Positions 52,827 through 61,249 are shown, counted from the first letter of the stretch. The stretch is DNA of 64,000 bases from JAFDZV01 sp048594725 (GCA_048594725.1 JBMDXA010000067.1:1-64000); one strand, 5' to 3'. Numbers and translations: made by a program. Notes: a model not told the origin generated them from the sequence alone.

Positions 52827-55456
52827 GCTGCCTCCTCCTGCGGGAGCCGCCGTATGGTGCCGCGCGCGCCGTCCATCTCCACAAGCTCCCCATCCCGCAG
52901 GCGCTCCATCAGCCCTGCTATGCCCACGATGGCGGGGATGCCCAGCTCCCGCGCCACGATGGCCGAGTGTGACAGAAGGCTGCCGCGCTCCACCAGCAGG
53001 CCGCCGGCCATGGGGAAGAGGGGCGCCCAGCCCGGATCGGTTCGTTCGGCCACCATGATATCGCCATCCAGCGGAGGGGCGCTTCCGGGATCGGTCACCA
53101 GACGCACCCTCCTGCGCACGATTCCGGGACAGCAGGGGGTGCCGGTCAGGTCGGCCCCTTCGGCCGGGACGGGGGGGGCTCCTTCATCGCGGAAGGTATT
53201 CCCCATATAGACCACGCCGTAGGTGGCGAACCGGTCGGCGGGGCGGCTGCCGGGGCCGTCCTCGTGGTAACGCGCGAACTCCGCTCGGCGCACCTCCGCA
53301 AGCGCGCGCAGATCGGTGCTCGCCGATGTTCCGGCCACGAAGTCGAAGATCTCCCCCTTGGTCAGCCAGAAGATATCGCGGGGAGCATCGAGAAATCCCT
53401 CGGCGGCGAATCGTTCCCCCATCGCCAGGAAGATGCGGCGCACCACGCCGAAGACGCGGGTTCGCTCGAACCGCAGATTCTCCCGGTTCTTCACCCGTTC
53501 CCTTGCCTGCCCCAGAAGCCACTGGAAGAGCCATCTGCGGAACGGGCTGCCGATCTTCCGCCTGGCGGTGGCCTCGGCCTCGCGCCGCAGCCGTTCCGGA
53601 TCGGAGCGTTCCCCTGCGGTGGCGGCGCCAACATATCCGGCCAGCATCGGGACTATCAGCTCCCGCTGCTGTTTCGGCGTTATCGTCTCCAGCTTCAGCT
53701 CCCCCACATAGCGGTCGCCGAATGCCTCGATATATTCCTCCACCTCCCGGTGCAGTTCCGGATATCCCTCCAGCGCGCGCATGGTCTGGGCCGGCTCGGC
53801 GGCGCGGAACAGGGGGGCCAGCCCTGGATGCAGGGCGATCTTCTCCCCGATCATCCGGAGCCGCCGCATAGGCTCGGTGGAGATGATCCCCCCCTCGCCG
53901 CTCAGCAGGTCGTTATGGAGCGTGCCGGCATCATCCAGCTTCCATTTTTCTATCGTTCCCTTCAGGGCGCCGAAGAAGATCATGGTGTAGAAATCGTTCA
54001 GGATGGGGATGCGCCAGCGTTGCAGCAGGGAACGTTCCAGCATCCGGTACAGATCGGCCAGCTCGTCGGGATTGAGGCCGCCCAGATCGCTCCCTTCCAG
54101 GGGGGCAAGGGTGGCGTTGAGGTGCTCCTGAAAACGCCTGATGCTCTTCGGGAGCGCCAGGAGATTGCCGATCAGGCGATAGATGGAGACCCCCAGACGG
54201 ATGTAGGGATTGCGCCTGCTGGGAATTACCGCCGGGGTCTCCTCCAGCCGTTCGCGCACCCCCATCATCTGCTCCATGAAGCGCGCGTTGATGCTGTAGC
54301 CGGGCAGAAGCGCCAGCACCCGGTACCAGTTCAGGAGATTGTAGTAGATCCTTCCGCGTACCAGTCCCAGCATCTCGAAGATGGAGCGGTTGCGCGCCAC
54401 GGTCTCCTGGTCCACGCCGAGAATGCGGCAGAGTTCCTGGTAGACCTCCGAGTAGACATCGCGCACGAAGGAGAAGGTGAGGGGCGTGGTGACGCCGGAG
54501 TAGCTTTCGATAATGTTGGAGTTATCCCACAGCACCCTGCCGCGCGTGGTGTCCGGAAGGGCCGCAAGGCCGGTAACCGGGCGGCTCTGGAGCAGATAGA
54601 GCTCTCCGGCGGCGATGCACCACTCCACATCCTGCGGGCGGCCGAAGAACCTTCCCAGAGCGGCCGTGGCGGTGGCGATCTCGGTAACCGCCTCGCTATC
54701 AAGGGCCGGAGCGTCGCGGAGTTCGGGGGGGAGATCCTCGGTGAGGGTGAAGCGCCCGCCGCTATGATCGAAGACCACGCGCTGGCGTTTGGAGGCGATC
54801 GTCCGCTCGATGGCTCCCCGGCGGAGGATATAGGTGTCGGCATCCAGCTCCCCGCTCACCAGCCCTTCGCCCAGGCCGTACACTGCCGAGACCACCACCG
54901 CAGTGCGATCTCCGGAAACCGGGTCCACTCCGAACGCAACTCCCGAGACATCGGCATCGATCATCTCCTGGACGATCACGGCCACGCGGGGAAAATCCCC
55001 TTCGATCCCGTTGTGCCGCCGGTACGCGGTCACCCGCTCGCTGTAGGCGGATCGCCAGACGCCGGCCACGCAGGCGGCAAGATCGGCGCGGCGCACGAAG
55101 AGAAAGGAGACCAGCTGCCCGGCATACGAGAGCTCCGTGCCATCCTCTCCCACGGCCGATGAGCGCACCGCCAGGAGCGTCCCGGCCGGCCATATCTCCG
55201 CCGCCGTCGTTTCGATATCGCGAAGCAGCGGCTCCGGTACCAGGAGATCATCGGGCGATGGGGCCGAGGCGGCAACCCCGGCAAAGGCTTCGGAGGTGAC
55301 CACGAAGAACGGGGGGACGCGATATCCCTCCCGCGCCAGAAGCGCCAGATTGCGCGCCTTGGCGCCTATCAACTGTTCGTCTGCCTCCCGGTCGTGCCCG
55401 GGGCGGTAAATCATCATACGTTCCGCCTGCTGATGTGCGTTAACGGGTTTGTCCAT
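52823..55456 (-). CDS. PEP-utilising dikinase-like phosphotransferase
   Basis: 877 residues. The N-terminal PEP/pyruvate-binding ATP-grasp domain (about 20-330) has GAKARNLALLAREGYRVPPFFVV, LLAVRSSAVGEDGTELSYAGQ and VEWCIAAGELYLLQSRPV. A long middle region (330-760) has no clear motif. The C-terminal phosphohistidine domain is DPGWAPLFPMAGGLLVERGSLLSHSAIVARELGIPAIVG, with the swivelling His in LSHSA. The layout matches rifampin phosphotransferase and related small-molecule dikinases rather than PEP synthase, so it may phosphorylate the pathway's product or intermediate. ATG 55456 or ATG 55417 (preceded by GGCGGA) are both possible starts. Confidence 0.85.
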   Translation of the reverse strand: MDKPVNAHQQAERMMIYRPGHDREADEQLIGAKARNLALLAREGYRVPPFFVVTSEAFAGVAASAPSPDDLLVPEPLLRDIETTAAEIWPAGTLLAVRSSAVGEDGTELSYAGQLVSFLFVRRADLAACVAGVWRSAYSERVTAYRRHNGIEGDFPRVAVIVQEMIDADVSGVAFGVDPVSGDRTAVVVSAVYGLGEGLVSGELDADTYILRRGAIERTIASKRQRVVFDHSGGRFTLTEDLPPELRDAPALDSEAVTEIATATAALGRFFGRPQDVEWCIAAGELYLLQSRPVTGLAALPDTTRGRVLWDNSNIIESYSGVTTPLTFSFVRDVYSEVYQELCRILGVDQETVARNRSIFEMLGLVRGRIYYNLLNWYRVLALLPGYSINARFMEQMMGVRERLEETPAVIPSRRNPYIRLGVSIYRLIGNLLALPKSIRRFQEHLNATLAPLEGSDLGGLNPDELADLYRMLERSLLQRWRIPILNDFYTMIFFGALKGTIEKWKLDDAGTLHNDLLSGEGGIISTEPMRRLRMIGEKIALHPGLAPLFRAAEPAQTMRALEGYPELHREVEEYIEAFGDRYVGELKLETITPKQQRELIVPMLAGYVGAATAGERSDPERLRREAEATARRKIGSPFRRWLFQWLLGQARERVKNRENLRFERTRVFGVVRRIFLAMGERFAAEGFLDAPRDIFWLTKGEIFDFVAGTSASTDLRALAEVRRAEFARYHEDGPGSRPADRFATYGVVYMGNTFRDEGAPPVPAEGADLTGTPCCPGIVRRRVRLVTDPGSAPPLDGDIMVAERTDPGWAPLFPMAGGLLVERGSLLSHSAIVARELGIPAIVGIAGLMERLRDGELVEMDGARGTIRRLPQEEAA

Positions 55457-55624
55457 CCGCCGCCTTCTGCGGCTGCCTGGTTGTCCGTGGCTGGAAGATC
55501 CGGAGTTCTCATCTGCCGGGGATGCGGGGCTGGCCTGCAACCGCTATCGTTCCTGTATCAGGACCCGTCCGGAAGCGTTTCGTGACCTGCCCGCCGGGGT
55601 GCGGCTCCTGCGGGGGGATCTCCT

Positions 55625-55999
55625 CTACTCCCGTTCCAGAACCACCGTAGCCATGGCGGTGTTGCCGCTATGGGTGATCGACAGATGAATGCGCATGCCG
55701 GCCGAGAGCGTTGCGGCATGTCCTTGAAGTTCGATATAGGGGCGCTGTCCGGGTTTTCTGCGGACGCCGATATCGCGCCAGTAGACACCCCGGGCAATTC
55801 CGGTGCCGAGCGCTTTTGCAAATGCCTCCTTGGCCGCAAATCGTGCGGCGAAACGCTCGGCCGCGCGGCGCGGGGTGCTCCGGCAGTAGGCTATCTCTTC
55901 CTGGGTGAAGACCTTCTGTTCGAACTGCTCGCCGTAGGTCTCCAGCGCCCTGGCTATCCGGTCCACTTCCGCGATATCCGTTCCAATGCCTGTTATCAC
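55625..55999 (-). CDS. acpS: Holo-[acyl-carrier-protein] synthase
   Basis: 124 residues, usual length. Transfers 4'-phosphopantetheine from CoA to apo-ACP. Conserved motifs: GIGTDIAEVDRIARAL at the N-terminus (Asp binds Mg) and ERFAARFAAKEAFAKALGTGI (Glu and Lys of the active site), then the C-terminal SITHSGNTAMATVVL. ATG 55999 overlaps the HAD gene stop by 4 bp, so translation is coupled. It is 168 bp upstream of the dikinase-like gene; whether it belongs to that cluster is unclear, as acpS is a housekeeping gene. Confidence 0.95.
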   Translation of the reverse strand: MITGIGTDIAEVDRIARALETYGEQFEQKVFTQEEIAYCRSTPRRAAERFAARFAAKEAFAKALGTGIARGVYWRDIGVRRKPGQRPYIELQGHAATLSAGMRIHLSITHSGNTAMATVVLERE

Positions 56000-56739
56000 T
56001 GTTGTTCTCCGTTATCGTTGGCATCGATCCGTTCCTGCTCCCGCACCGCAATCTCCCGGCGCTCGTCGCGATCCAGGACGATCCTGAGCAGATCCTTGAT
56101 GTCGTGCAGGACGTAGTCGGCCTTGACGGTCTGGTTTCCCCAGGCATCGCCGTATTTGGCAAATGCGGTCCGCATGCCGATGGCCGCCGCTCCCACCATA
56201 TCGCGATCGGCCCAGTCCCCTACCATGATCGTCTCCTGCGGCTCCACCTTCAGCATTTCCAGCGCAAGCCGGAAGGGGGCGGGATCGGGTTTCCTCCGGC
56301 CGGTGTCGTCGAAGGTGACCACGAAGTCGAAGATATGATGGAAGTTGATGGAACAGAGTCTCAGCCACGCCTCGCGCGTGGGAGCATCGGAGACCACGGC
56401 GAGTTTTACGCCATGTTTCACCAGTTCCATCAGGGTGGCCGAGACGTGGGGATAGGGACGAAGCGCGGCCTCGCGTGCGCGGCGGTAGGCCACGATCCCC
56501 GCCGAGAGCACCTTGTAGTCGATCTTGCCGAGCACTGTTGTCAGAAGCTCATCGAAGACCTTCTGGTATTCGATCCCCTGCTCGTTGTAGATGGTGTCGA
56601 TGTGCTGCTTGACATCCTCCACCCCCATGTTCAATCCCGCATCGATCATGGCAGTGATGGCGGCATCGATCGATTGCCGTTTCATCGCCATGAAATCCAC
56701 GAGCGTATTGTCCAGATCGAAAACGACTGCTTTGATCAT
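55996..56739 (-). CDS. HAD-family hydrolase (phosphoglycolate phosphatase-like)
   Basis: 247 residues. HAD motif I is FDLDNTLVD (nucleophile and acid Asp), motif II is AVVSDAP, and the Lys and acidic motifs III and IV are in DDTGRRKPDPAPF and MVGDWADRDMVGAAAIGM. The cap domain is helical (residues about 15-95). The substrate cannot be told from sequence. The ATG at 56739 begins motif I; an upstream frame of 16 residues is unlikely. Its end overlaps acpS. Confidence 0.88.
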   Translation of the reverse strand: MIKAVVFDLDNTLVDFMAMKRQSIDAAITAMIDAGLNMGVEDVKQHIDTIYNEQGIEYQKVFDELLTTVLGKIDYKVLSAGIVAYRRAREAALRPYPHVSATLMELVKHGVKLAVVSDAPTREAWLRLCSINFHHIFDFVVTFDDTGRRKPDPAPFRLALEMLKVEPQETIMVGDWADRDMVGAAAIGMRTAFAKYGDAWGNQTVKADYVLHDIKDLLRIVLDRDERREIAVREQERIDANDNGEQQ

Positions 56740-56927
56740 AACGCGGGATAGTACGTAGATAATAGTTAGTAGTTGGTCCGCAGGCACAGAGAAGGGGAAC
56801 CGGTCAATGGTCAGTACGCGGACTGCGCCCGCTGTCAGTGGTCCGTGGCTGGTACAGCCGGTAGCTCACCAGGGCACCGGAAGGAATTATCCCCCACGCC
56901 GCCATCTTCTTCTGGTCTCTCTTCTTC

Positions 56928-56964
56928 CCAATCGGAAATCTAAAATCCAAAATCGAAAATTCCC
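56928..56964 (-). repeat. Period-7 degenerate repeat upstream of the lexA-like gene
   Basis: On the minus strand: ATTTTCG, ATTTTGG, ATTTTAG, ATTTCCG, ATTGGGA. It lies only about 30 bp before the start of the lexA-like gene, within what should be its promoter region. Confidence 0.7.
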
Positions 56965-56990
56965 TGTCTTCCGCATCGCTATCTTGGCAT

Positions 56991-57656
56991 ATGCCCGACC
57001 ATATCCGTGCCCGAGGCTCGCTGACGCCGCGTCAGAACGAGATTTATGAATTCATCCGCTCCTGCATCCAGCAGCGGAACACCCCTCCGACCATCGCCGA
57101 GATCGGGGCGCGGTTCGGTATACGCTCCACCAACGGCGTGAACGATCTTCTTCTGGCGCTGGAGCGCAAGGGGTATATCATCCGCCTGCGGGGAACGGCC
57201 AGGGGGATCGCTCTTCCGGACAATGCCCCGGCGGCCGCACCCGGCGGCAAGGGGAGCAAGAAGATCCCGATCGTGGGGGAGGGGGAGGCATCCAACCCGT
57301 TCTCCATCTTCATGAACCCGCACGGGACGCTCACTCCCGATCCCGCCCTCTTTCCTCCGGCCGCCAACAGCTTCGCGGCGGTAGTCAATGACGACGCGAT
57401 GGATGGCGAGGGGATCTACAAGGGGGATTATGTGATCGTGCAGCAGACCAGCGATCTTCCCGACGGCGCGCTGGTGTTCGGTCTTGCCGGGACGCAGCAG
57501 TTCGTGCGGCGCCTCCAGGGGAGCGGCGAACTGCGCTATCTGATAGCCGCCAATCGCTACTACAAGAAGATGACCGTGATGGAAGGGCGCGATGATGTGG
57601 CGCTGCTGGGGGAGATCGTGGGGGTGATACGGGCATTGAGACGGAAGGAAGAGTAG
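56991..57656 (+). CDS. LexA-like repressor with inactive protease site
   Basis: 221 residues. The N-terminal winged helix (LTPRQNEIYEFIRSCIQ ... GIRSTNGVNDLLLALERKGYI) is a normal LexA DNA-binding domain. The C-terminal S24 domain aligns with E. coli LexA to the end (LLGEIVGVIRAL). However, the catalytic Ser position is Ala136 (DDAMDGEGI instead of GxSM), the catalytic Lys position is Arg173 (FVRRL instead of VKRL), and the cleaved Ala-Gly pair becomes Ala100-Ser101 (VGEGEASNPF). Self-cleavage should be impossible. It may act as a stable repressor or respond to another signal. No SOS genes are next to it. Confidence 0.88.
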   Translation: MPDHIRARGSLTPRQNEIYEFIRSCIQQRNTPPTIAEIGARFGIRSTNGVNDLLLALERKGYIIRLRGTARGIALPDNAPAAAPGGKGSKKIPIVGEGEASNPFSIFMNPHGTLTPDPALFPPAANSFAAVVNDDAMDGEGIYKGDYVIVQQTSDLPDGALVFGLAGTQQFVRRLQGSGELRYLIAANRYYKKMTVMEGRDDVALLGEIVGVIRALRRKEE

Positions 57657-57658
57657 GG

Positions 57659-57709
57659 GATTTTCGATTGGGAGAGTTTGTCCGTGGTCAGTAGCCAGTG
57701 GTCCGTCGC
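57659..57709. repeat. Period-7 repeat and 30-bp direct repeat, left copy
   Basis: A short ATTTTCG/ATTGGGA pair is followed by four GTCCGTG-type heptamers. Positions 57680-57709 are identical to 59919-59948. It directly precedes the mbnP/mbnH pair. Confidence 0.8.
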
Positions 57710-58005
57710 AGTCGGAACGGAAGGGCATGATAGGGGTATGGTTACAGGAACAGCCGCCACGGGCTACCGGCAGCGGCAACGCCGGCGGAGGGGCCGGTGG
57801 TCTTCAATCTCTCATCCCCTCTTGCTCCTCTCCTGTTCCTTTCGCATTTTTGGTCCGCGTCTCACGATTCTATCAATCACCGCCGGGTTCATTCGTCTCC
57901 CAGCGCGCAATTCCCGGCATCATCCCTTTATCCATCAATGCTCGCGGCCGGCTGGCCGGCTCTCCCGACGGTAGTTCGTACCGTGTCGCGACAGAGGAAT
58001 GTGAC

Positions 58006-58854
58006 ATGAACAGAAACCGCTATCACTCCGTACGCGCCCTTCTGGGGACTTCCCTTCTTGCCCTGGCACTTCTGGCCGGTTGCAGCGATGAACCCGCCGG
58101 ACCGGGAGGAAACGAGGAGGATACCGATACTTCCCGGGTGATGATGACCTTCAACGTCCGCACGATGGCCGGCACCACGCCGTTTGCGCTCGATTCCACC
58201 TTCACCAGCGATGCCGGCATCGATTACAAGGTCTCCAAGTTCATCTATTTCATCCATGGCATCACGCTGATCGATACCGGCGGCAGGAGAGTGCTGGCGG
58301 AGCTTGTGAACGTCGTGGATACCAACAAGGTGCCCCGTCCCTACAACATCGCCCTTATCAACTACGAGCAGCCGGAGACCATGACGCTGCGGGTACTGGC
58401 GCCGCGCGGAAAGTATACGGGGGTCAGCTACAGCATCGGCGTGCCCATGTTCGATGCCGCGGGAGTGATGCTGAACCATGTGGATGCCTCCACGATGGAG
58501 TATCCGCTCAACGTGGATTCCGATATGTACTGGGGATGGAAGCCGGGATACATCTTCCTGAAGATCGAGGGGAGCGCGCGCGACAAGGGTGAGTGGAAGA
58601 CCTTCTTCTATCACATCGGGGACGACAAGCGGCTGGTCATGCTCTCGCACGATGCGCCGTTCACCGTGGCGAAGGATGGCACGTCCGCGCGTACGCTGGA
58701 AGTGAATGTGAATCGTCTGTTTGTGACGCCGACCGGAGCGCACAGCCCGAATATCGTCGGCACGATGGAGGAGCGCACCACCCATGGCGGCGCCACCGCC
58801 GATATCGTGGCGGGCAATGCCACGAACTCCGGATTTATCACGATGAAGCCATAA
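58006..58854 (+). CDS. MbnP-like copper-binding lipoprotein
   Basis: 282 residues. A lipoprotein signal (ALLAGC, C26) is followed by a beta-rich domain with the MbnP-type sequence: MTFNVRTMAG, DYKVSKFIYFIHGITLIDTGG, ISYSIGVP-like SYSIGVPMFD, and the conserved MYWGWKPGYIFLKIEG with Trp176 and Trp178. FYHIGDD follows. In known MbnP proteins a Trp is converted to kynurenine by the diheme partner MbnH, which creates a copper-binding site. Such a partner follows here 10 bp downstream. ATG 58006 with AGAGGA upstream gives the lipoprotein signal. No methanobactin peptide gene was found nearby. Confidence 0.85.
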   Translation: MNRNRYHSVRALLGTSLLALALLAGCSDEPAGPGGNEEDTDTSRVMMTFNVRTMAGTTPFALDSTFTSDAGIDYKVSKFIYFIHGITLIDTGGRRVLAELVNVVDTNKVPRPYNIALINYEQPETMTLRVLAPRGKYTGVSYSIGVPMFDAAGVMLNHVDASTMEYPLNVDSDMYWGWKPGYIFLKIEGSARDKGEWKTFFYHIGDDKRLVMLSHDAPFTVAKDGTSARTLEVNVNRLFVTPTGAHSPNIVGTMEERTTHGGATADIVAGNATNSGFITMKP

Positions 58855-58864
58855 GGCATACCGA

Positions 58865-59881
58865 ATGAAGGGATCGCGCCGCTATATCCTGTCGCTGGCT
58901 CTGGGGCTGGTCATCGCCGCATGCGGCGGTACCGTTGACGCCCCGGAGGATGAGCCGGTTGTGAAGCTGCCGGCCGGGTTCCCGGCATTGCCGGTTCCCG
59001 CCGATAACAAGCTTACCCCGGAGCGGATCGCGCTCGGCAAGAAACTCTTCTTCGACAAGCGCCTTTCCAGCAGCCAGGAGGTGTCGTGCGGGAGCTGCCA
59101 TCTTCAGGAGCATGCCTTTGCCGATCCCCGCACCATCAGCATCGGCGTGCACGGGCGTACCGGAACCCGCAACGCGCCGCCGCTGGTGAACCTGGCCTAC
59201 AATACGAGCTTCTTCTGGGATGGGGGCGTGCCGACGCTGGAGCAGCAGGCGATAGCCCCCATCATCAACCCGCTCGAGATGGATATGAAGATGGAGGATG
59301 TGGCGGCACGGCTGAAGCTGGACCCGGAGTACGTGGCGATGTTCCGGGAGGCGTACGATATGGAGCCAGGCCCCGAGGCCATCACCAAGGGGCTGGCATC
59401 GTTCGTTCGCACCCTCATCAGCGGCAACAGCCGGTACGACCGGTACGATCGCGGGGATAAATCGGCGCTGAACGAGTCGGAGAAGCGGGGGATGCAGATC
59501 TTCTTCGGCGAGAGCGGCGAGTGCTTCCACTGCCATGTGGGCTTCAACTTCACCAACAACAATATCCAGAACAACGGGCTGTACGCCGAGTATGCCGACA
59601 AGGGACGGTACCTGGTAACCGAGAAGGATCGCGATATCGGCAAGTTCAAGGTTCCCTCGCTGCGGAACATCGCCCAGACCGCGCCCTATATGCACGATGG
59701 TTCGGTTGCGACGCTGGAGAAGGTGGTGGAGCACTACGTCTCCGGGGGAATGGCGAACCCGAACCTCGATCCTATCATCCATCCTCTCCGCCTCGATGCC
59801 CAGGATCAGGCCGATCTGGTGGCGTTCCTAAAGTCGCTGAGCGATGAGGAGTTCCTGGCGAACCCGAAGTTCAGGGAGTAG
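58865..59881 (+). CDS. Diheme cytochrome c peroxidase-like protein (MbnH-type)
   Basis: 338 residues. A lipoprotein signal ends VIAAC (C20). Two heme-binding sites are CGSCH (75-79) and CFHCH (220-224), and the likely distal Met ligand is in APYMHDGS (M276). TPERIALGKKLFFDKRLS, HGRTGTRNAPPLVN and FKVPSLRNIAQTAPYMHDG are typical of the CcpA/MauG/MbnH superfamily. The gene lies 10 bp after the MbnP-like gene and is surely co-transcribed. The pair suggests a periplasmic copper-handling role rather than peroxide detoxification. Confidence 0.9.
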   Translation: MKGSRRYILSLALGLVIAACGGTVDAPEDEPVVKLPAGFPALPVPADNKLTPERIALGKKLFFDKRLSSSQEVSCGSCHLQEHAFADPRTISIGVHGRTGTRNAPPLVNLAYNTSFFWDGGVPTLEQQAIAPIINPLEMDMKMEDVAARLKLDPEYVAMFREAYDMEPGPEAITKGLASFVRTLISGNSRYDRYDRGDKSALNESEKRGMQIFFGESGECFHCHVGFNFTNNNIQNNGLYAEYADKGRYLVTEKDRDIGKFKVPSLRNIAQTAPYMHDGSVATLEKVVEHYVSGGMANPNLDPIIHPLRLDAQDQADLVAFLKSLSDEEFLANPKFRE

Positions 59882-59890
59882 GGGGATGTA

Positions 59891-59953
59891 CGATTGGCGA
59901 TTTCCGATTTACGAAGAAGTCCGTGGTCAGTAGCCAGTGGTCCGTCGCCGTTC
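59891..59953. repeat. Period-7 repeat and 30-bp direct repeat, right copy
   Basis: Nine consecutive heptamers change from CGATTGG/CGATTTC type to GTCCGTG/GTCAGTA type without losing register. Positions 59919-59948 equal 57680-57709. Confidence 0.8.
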
Positions 59954-60050
59954 TACCGTAAGCGCAGGGATAGCGGGCTATTTCCTTTCTGAGGACCACG
60001 GACTCTCTGCCTGTGCCGGCGAAGGGGCTGCCGGCCCCACGGATCTTCCA

Positions 60051-60632
60051 TCAACTTCTCCCCACCTTCTCGTATTCCTTTCCCAGCTCGTGCAGTGCGC
60101 GCTCTTCGGTTCTGATGCGAATCCGCAGAAGGATGGCATTGATGATGGATGCGGTGATTGCCGTCAGATACGCACCGTAGAGCGCCGGGAGGGTGAACAG
60201 TTCCAGCACCACCGCCAGATAATTCGGATGCTTCATGTAGCGGTAGGGTCCGCGACGGCTGGTTTTGCCGCCGGGGACTACCAGTATTCGCGTGTTCCAC
60301 CAGGTGCCGAGCGAGCGGATGGCCCAGTAGCGCAGACCCTGCGCAAGCAGGAATATCAGGAGAAAGGCGGGCCAGAAAGGGCTTACAGCACGTGTCAGGA
60401 GCACGATCTCGGCGATCATGCCGATGAACCAGACGGTATGAAGCGCCACGATGGCGGAGTAATGGGCGGCCCCGGCCTCCACCGCTCCGCGCGATCGCAT
60501 GATCCGTTCATTCCGTTTCGCCACCCGCAACTCCGCCACCCGCTGGATGATCGCCAGCGGGATCAGCAGATGGAGCGGGCTCCAGTGCGCTATGGAAAGA
60601 AGATGAGAGAGAAACGATAACGTGTCCGGCAC
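60051..60632 (-). CDS. Isoprenylcysteine carboxyl methyltransferase-like membrane protein
   Basis: 193 residues, about five helices. The C-terminal catalytic signature is present: GPYRYMKHPNYLAVVLELFTLPALYGAY, preceded by SLGTWWNTRI. RIRTEERALHELGKEY at the end contains the usual E-E-x-L motif of ICMT/PEMT methyltransferases. In bacteria such proteins O-methylate phenolic or isoprenoid lipids. The start is GTG 60632, because no upstream ATG is in frame. Whether it acts with the UbiA cluster 5 kb away is an open question. Confidence 0.85.
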   Translation of the reverse strand: MPDTLSFLSHLLSIAHWSPLHLLIPLAIIQRVAELRVAKRNERIMRSRGAVEAGAAHYSAIVALHTVWFIGMIAEIVLLTRAVSPFWPAFLLIFLLAQGLRYWAIRSLGTWWNTRILVVPGGKTSRRGPYRYMKHPNYLAVVLELFTLPALYGAYLTAITASIINAILLRIRIRTEERALHELGKEYEKVGRS

Positions 60633-60691
60633 TGTGCGCTCGCTGGTTTATGCTCTGGAGATATGGGGACGGGAGCCATGCTGGGGCATCC

Positions 60692-61180
60692 CTACACCAC
60701 CCCCGCCTCTCGCTTGAATCCCTCGTCGATGGCAAGTTCCGGCCCCTGTGCCGCCTCTACCGCGAGGCGATCGCACCGCTCGTTCTCCACCACATTGTTG
60801 TGCCCACGCACCCAGCGGAAATCCACCTGGTGCTTCTCCAGCTGCGGCAGCAGCCTCTGCCAGAGATCCACATTGAGCGCGGGTTTCTTGTCGGCCTTGC
60901 GCCATCCCCGTTTCTGCCATGAGTAGACCCAGCCCTTGGAGACCGAATCGACCACGTACTGCGAGTCGCTGTAGACCGTCACCTTGCAGGGACGGCTCAG
61001 GCGCTCCAGGGCGGTTATCACCGCCAGCAGCTCCATCCTGTTGTTGGTAGTGCTCTTGAAGCCGCCGGAAAGTTCAAGCCGTTTATCGCCGTACAGGAGC
61101 ACGGCACCATAGCCGCCGGGACCGGGATTACCGGAACAGGCGCCATCGGTGTAGATCGTCACATTCGATTGTTCTGCCAT
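60692..61180 (-). CDS. rnhA: Ribonuclease HI
   Basis: 162 residues. Degrades the RNA strand of RNA-DNA hybrids. The DEDD metal-binding set is complete: Asp in YTDGACSGNPGPGGYG, Glu in NNRMELLAVITAL, Asp in YSDSQYVVDSV, and Asp in NERCDRLAVEAA. The Trp-rich basic handle YSWQKRGWRKADKKP and WVRGHNN are also present, as in E. coli RNase HI. ATG 61180 has no clear Shine-Dalgarno; a TTG three codons upstream is possible. Confidence 0.96.
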   Translation of the reverse strand: MAEQSNVTIYTDGACSGNPGPGGYGAVLLYGDKRLELSGGFKSTTNNRMELLAVITALERLSRPCKVTVYSDSQYVVDSVSKGWVYSWQKRGWRKADKKPALNVDLWQRLLPQLEKHQVDFRWVRGHNNVVENERCDRLAVEAAQGPELAIDEGFKREAGVV

Positions 61181-61207
61181 AGACTGCAAAGGTAAGGGGG
61201 GAAGGAG

Positions 61208-61249
61208 ATTTTCGATTTACGATTTTGGATTTACGATTGACGATTGGAG
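61208..61249 (+). repeat. Period-7 degenerate repeat
   Basis: Six heptamers in register: ATTTTCG, ATTTACG, ATTTTGG, ATTTACG, ATTGACG, ATTGGAG. Confidence 0.85.

Noticed and set aside
53264..55162. 632-codon frame antisense to the dikinase-like gene
   Set aside because: No family resemblance; the opposite strand encodes a clear ATP-grasp/phosphohistidine protein in a tightly coupled operon.
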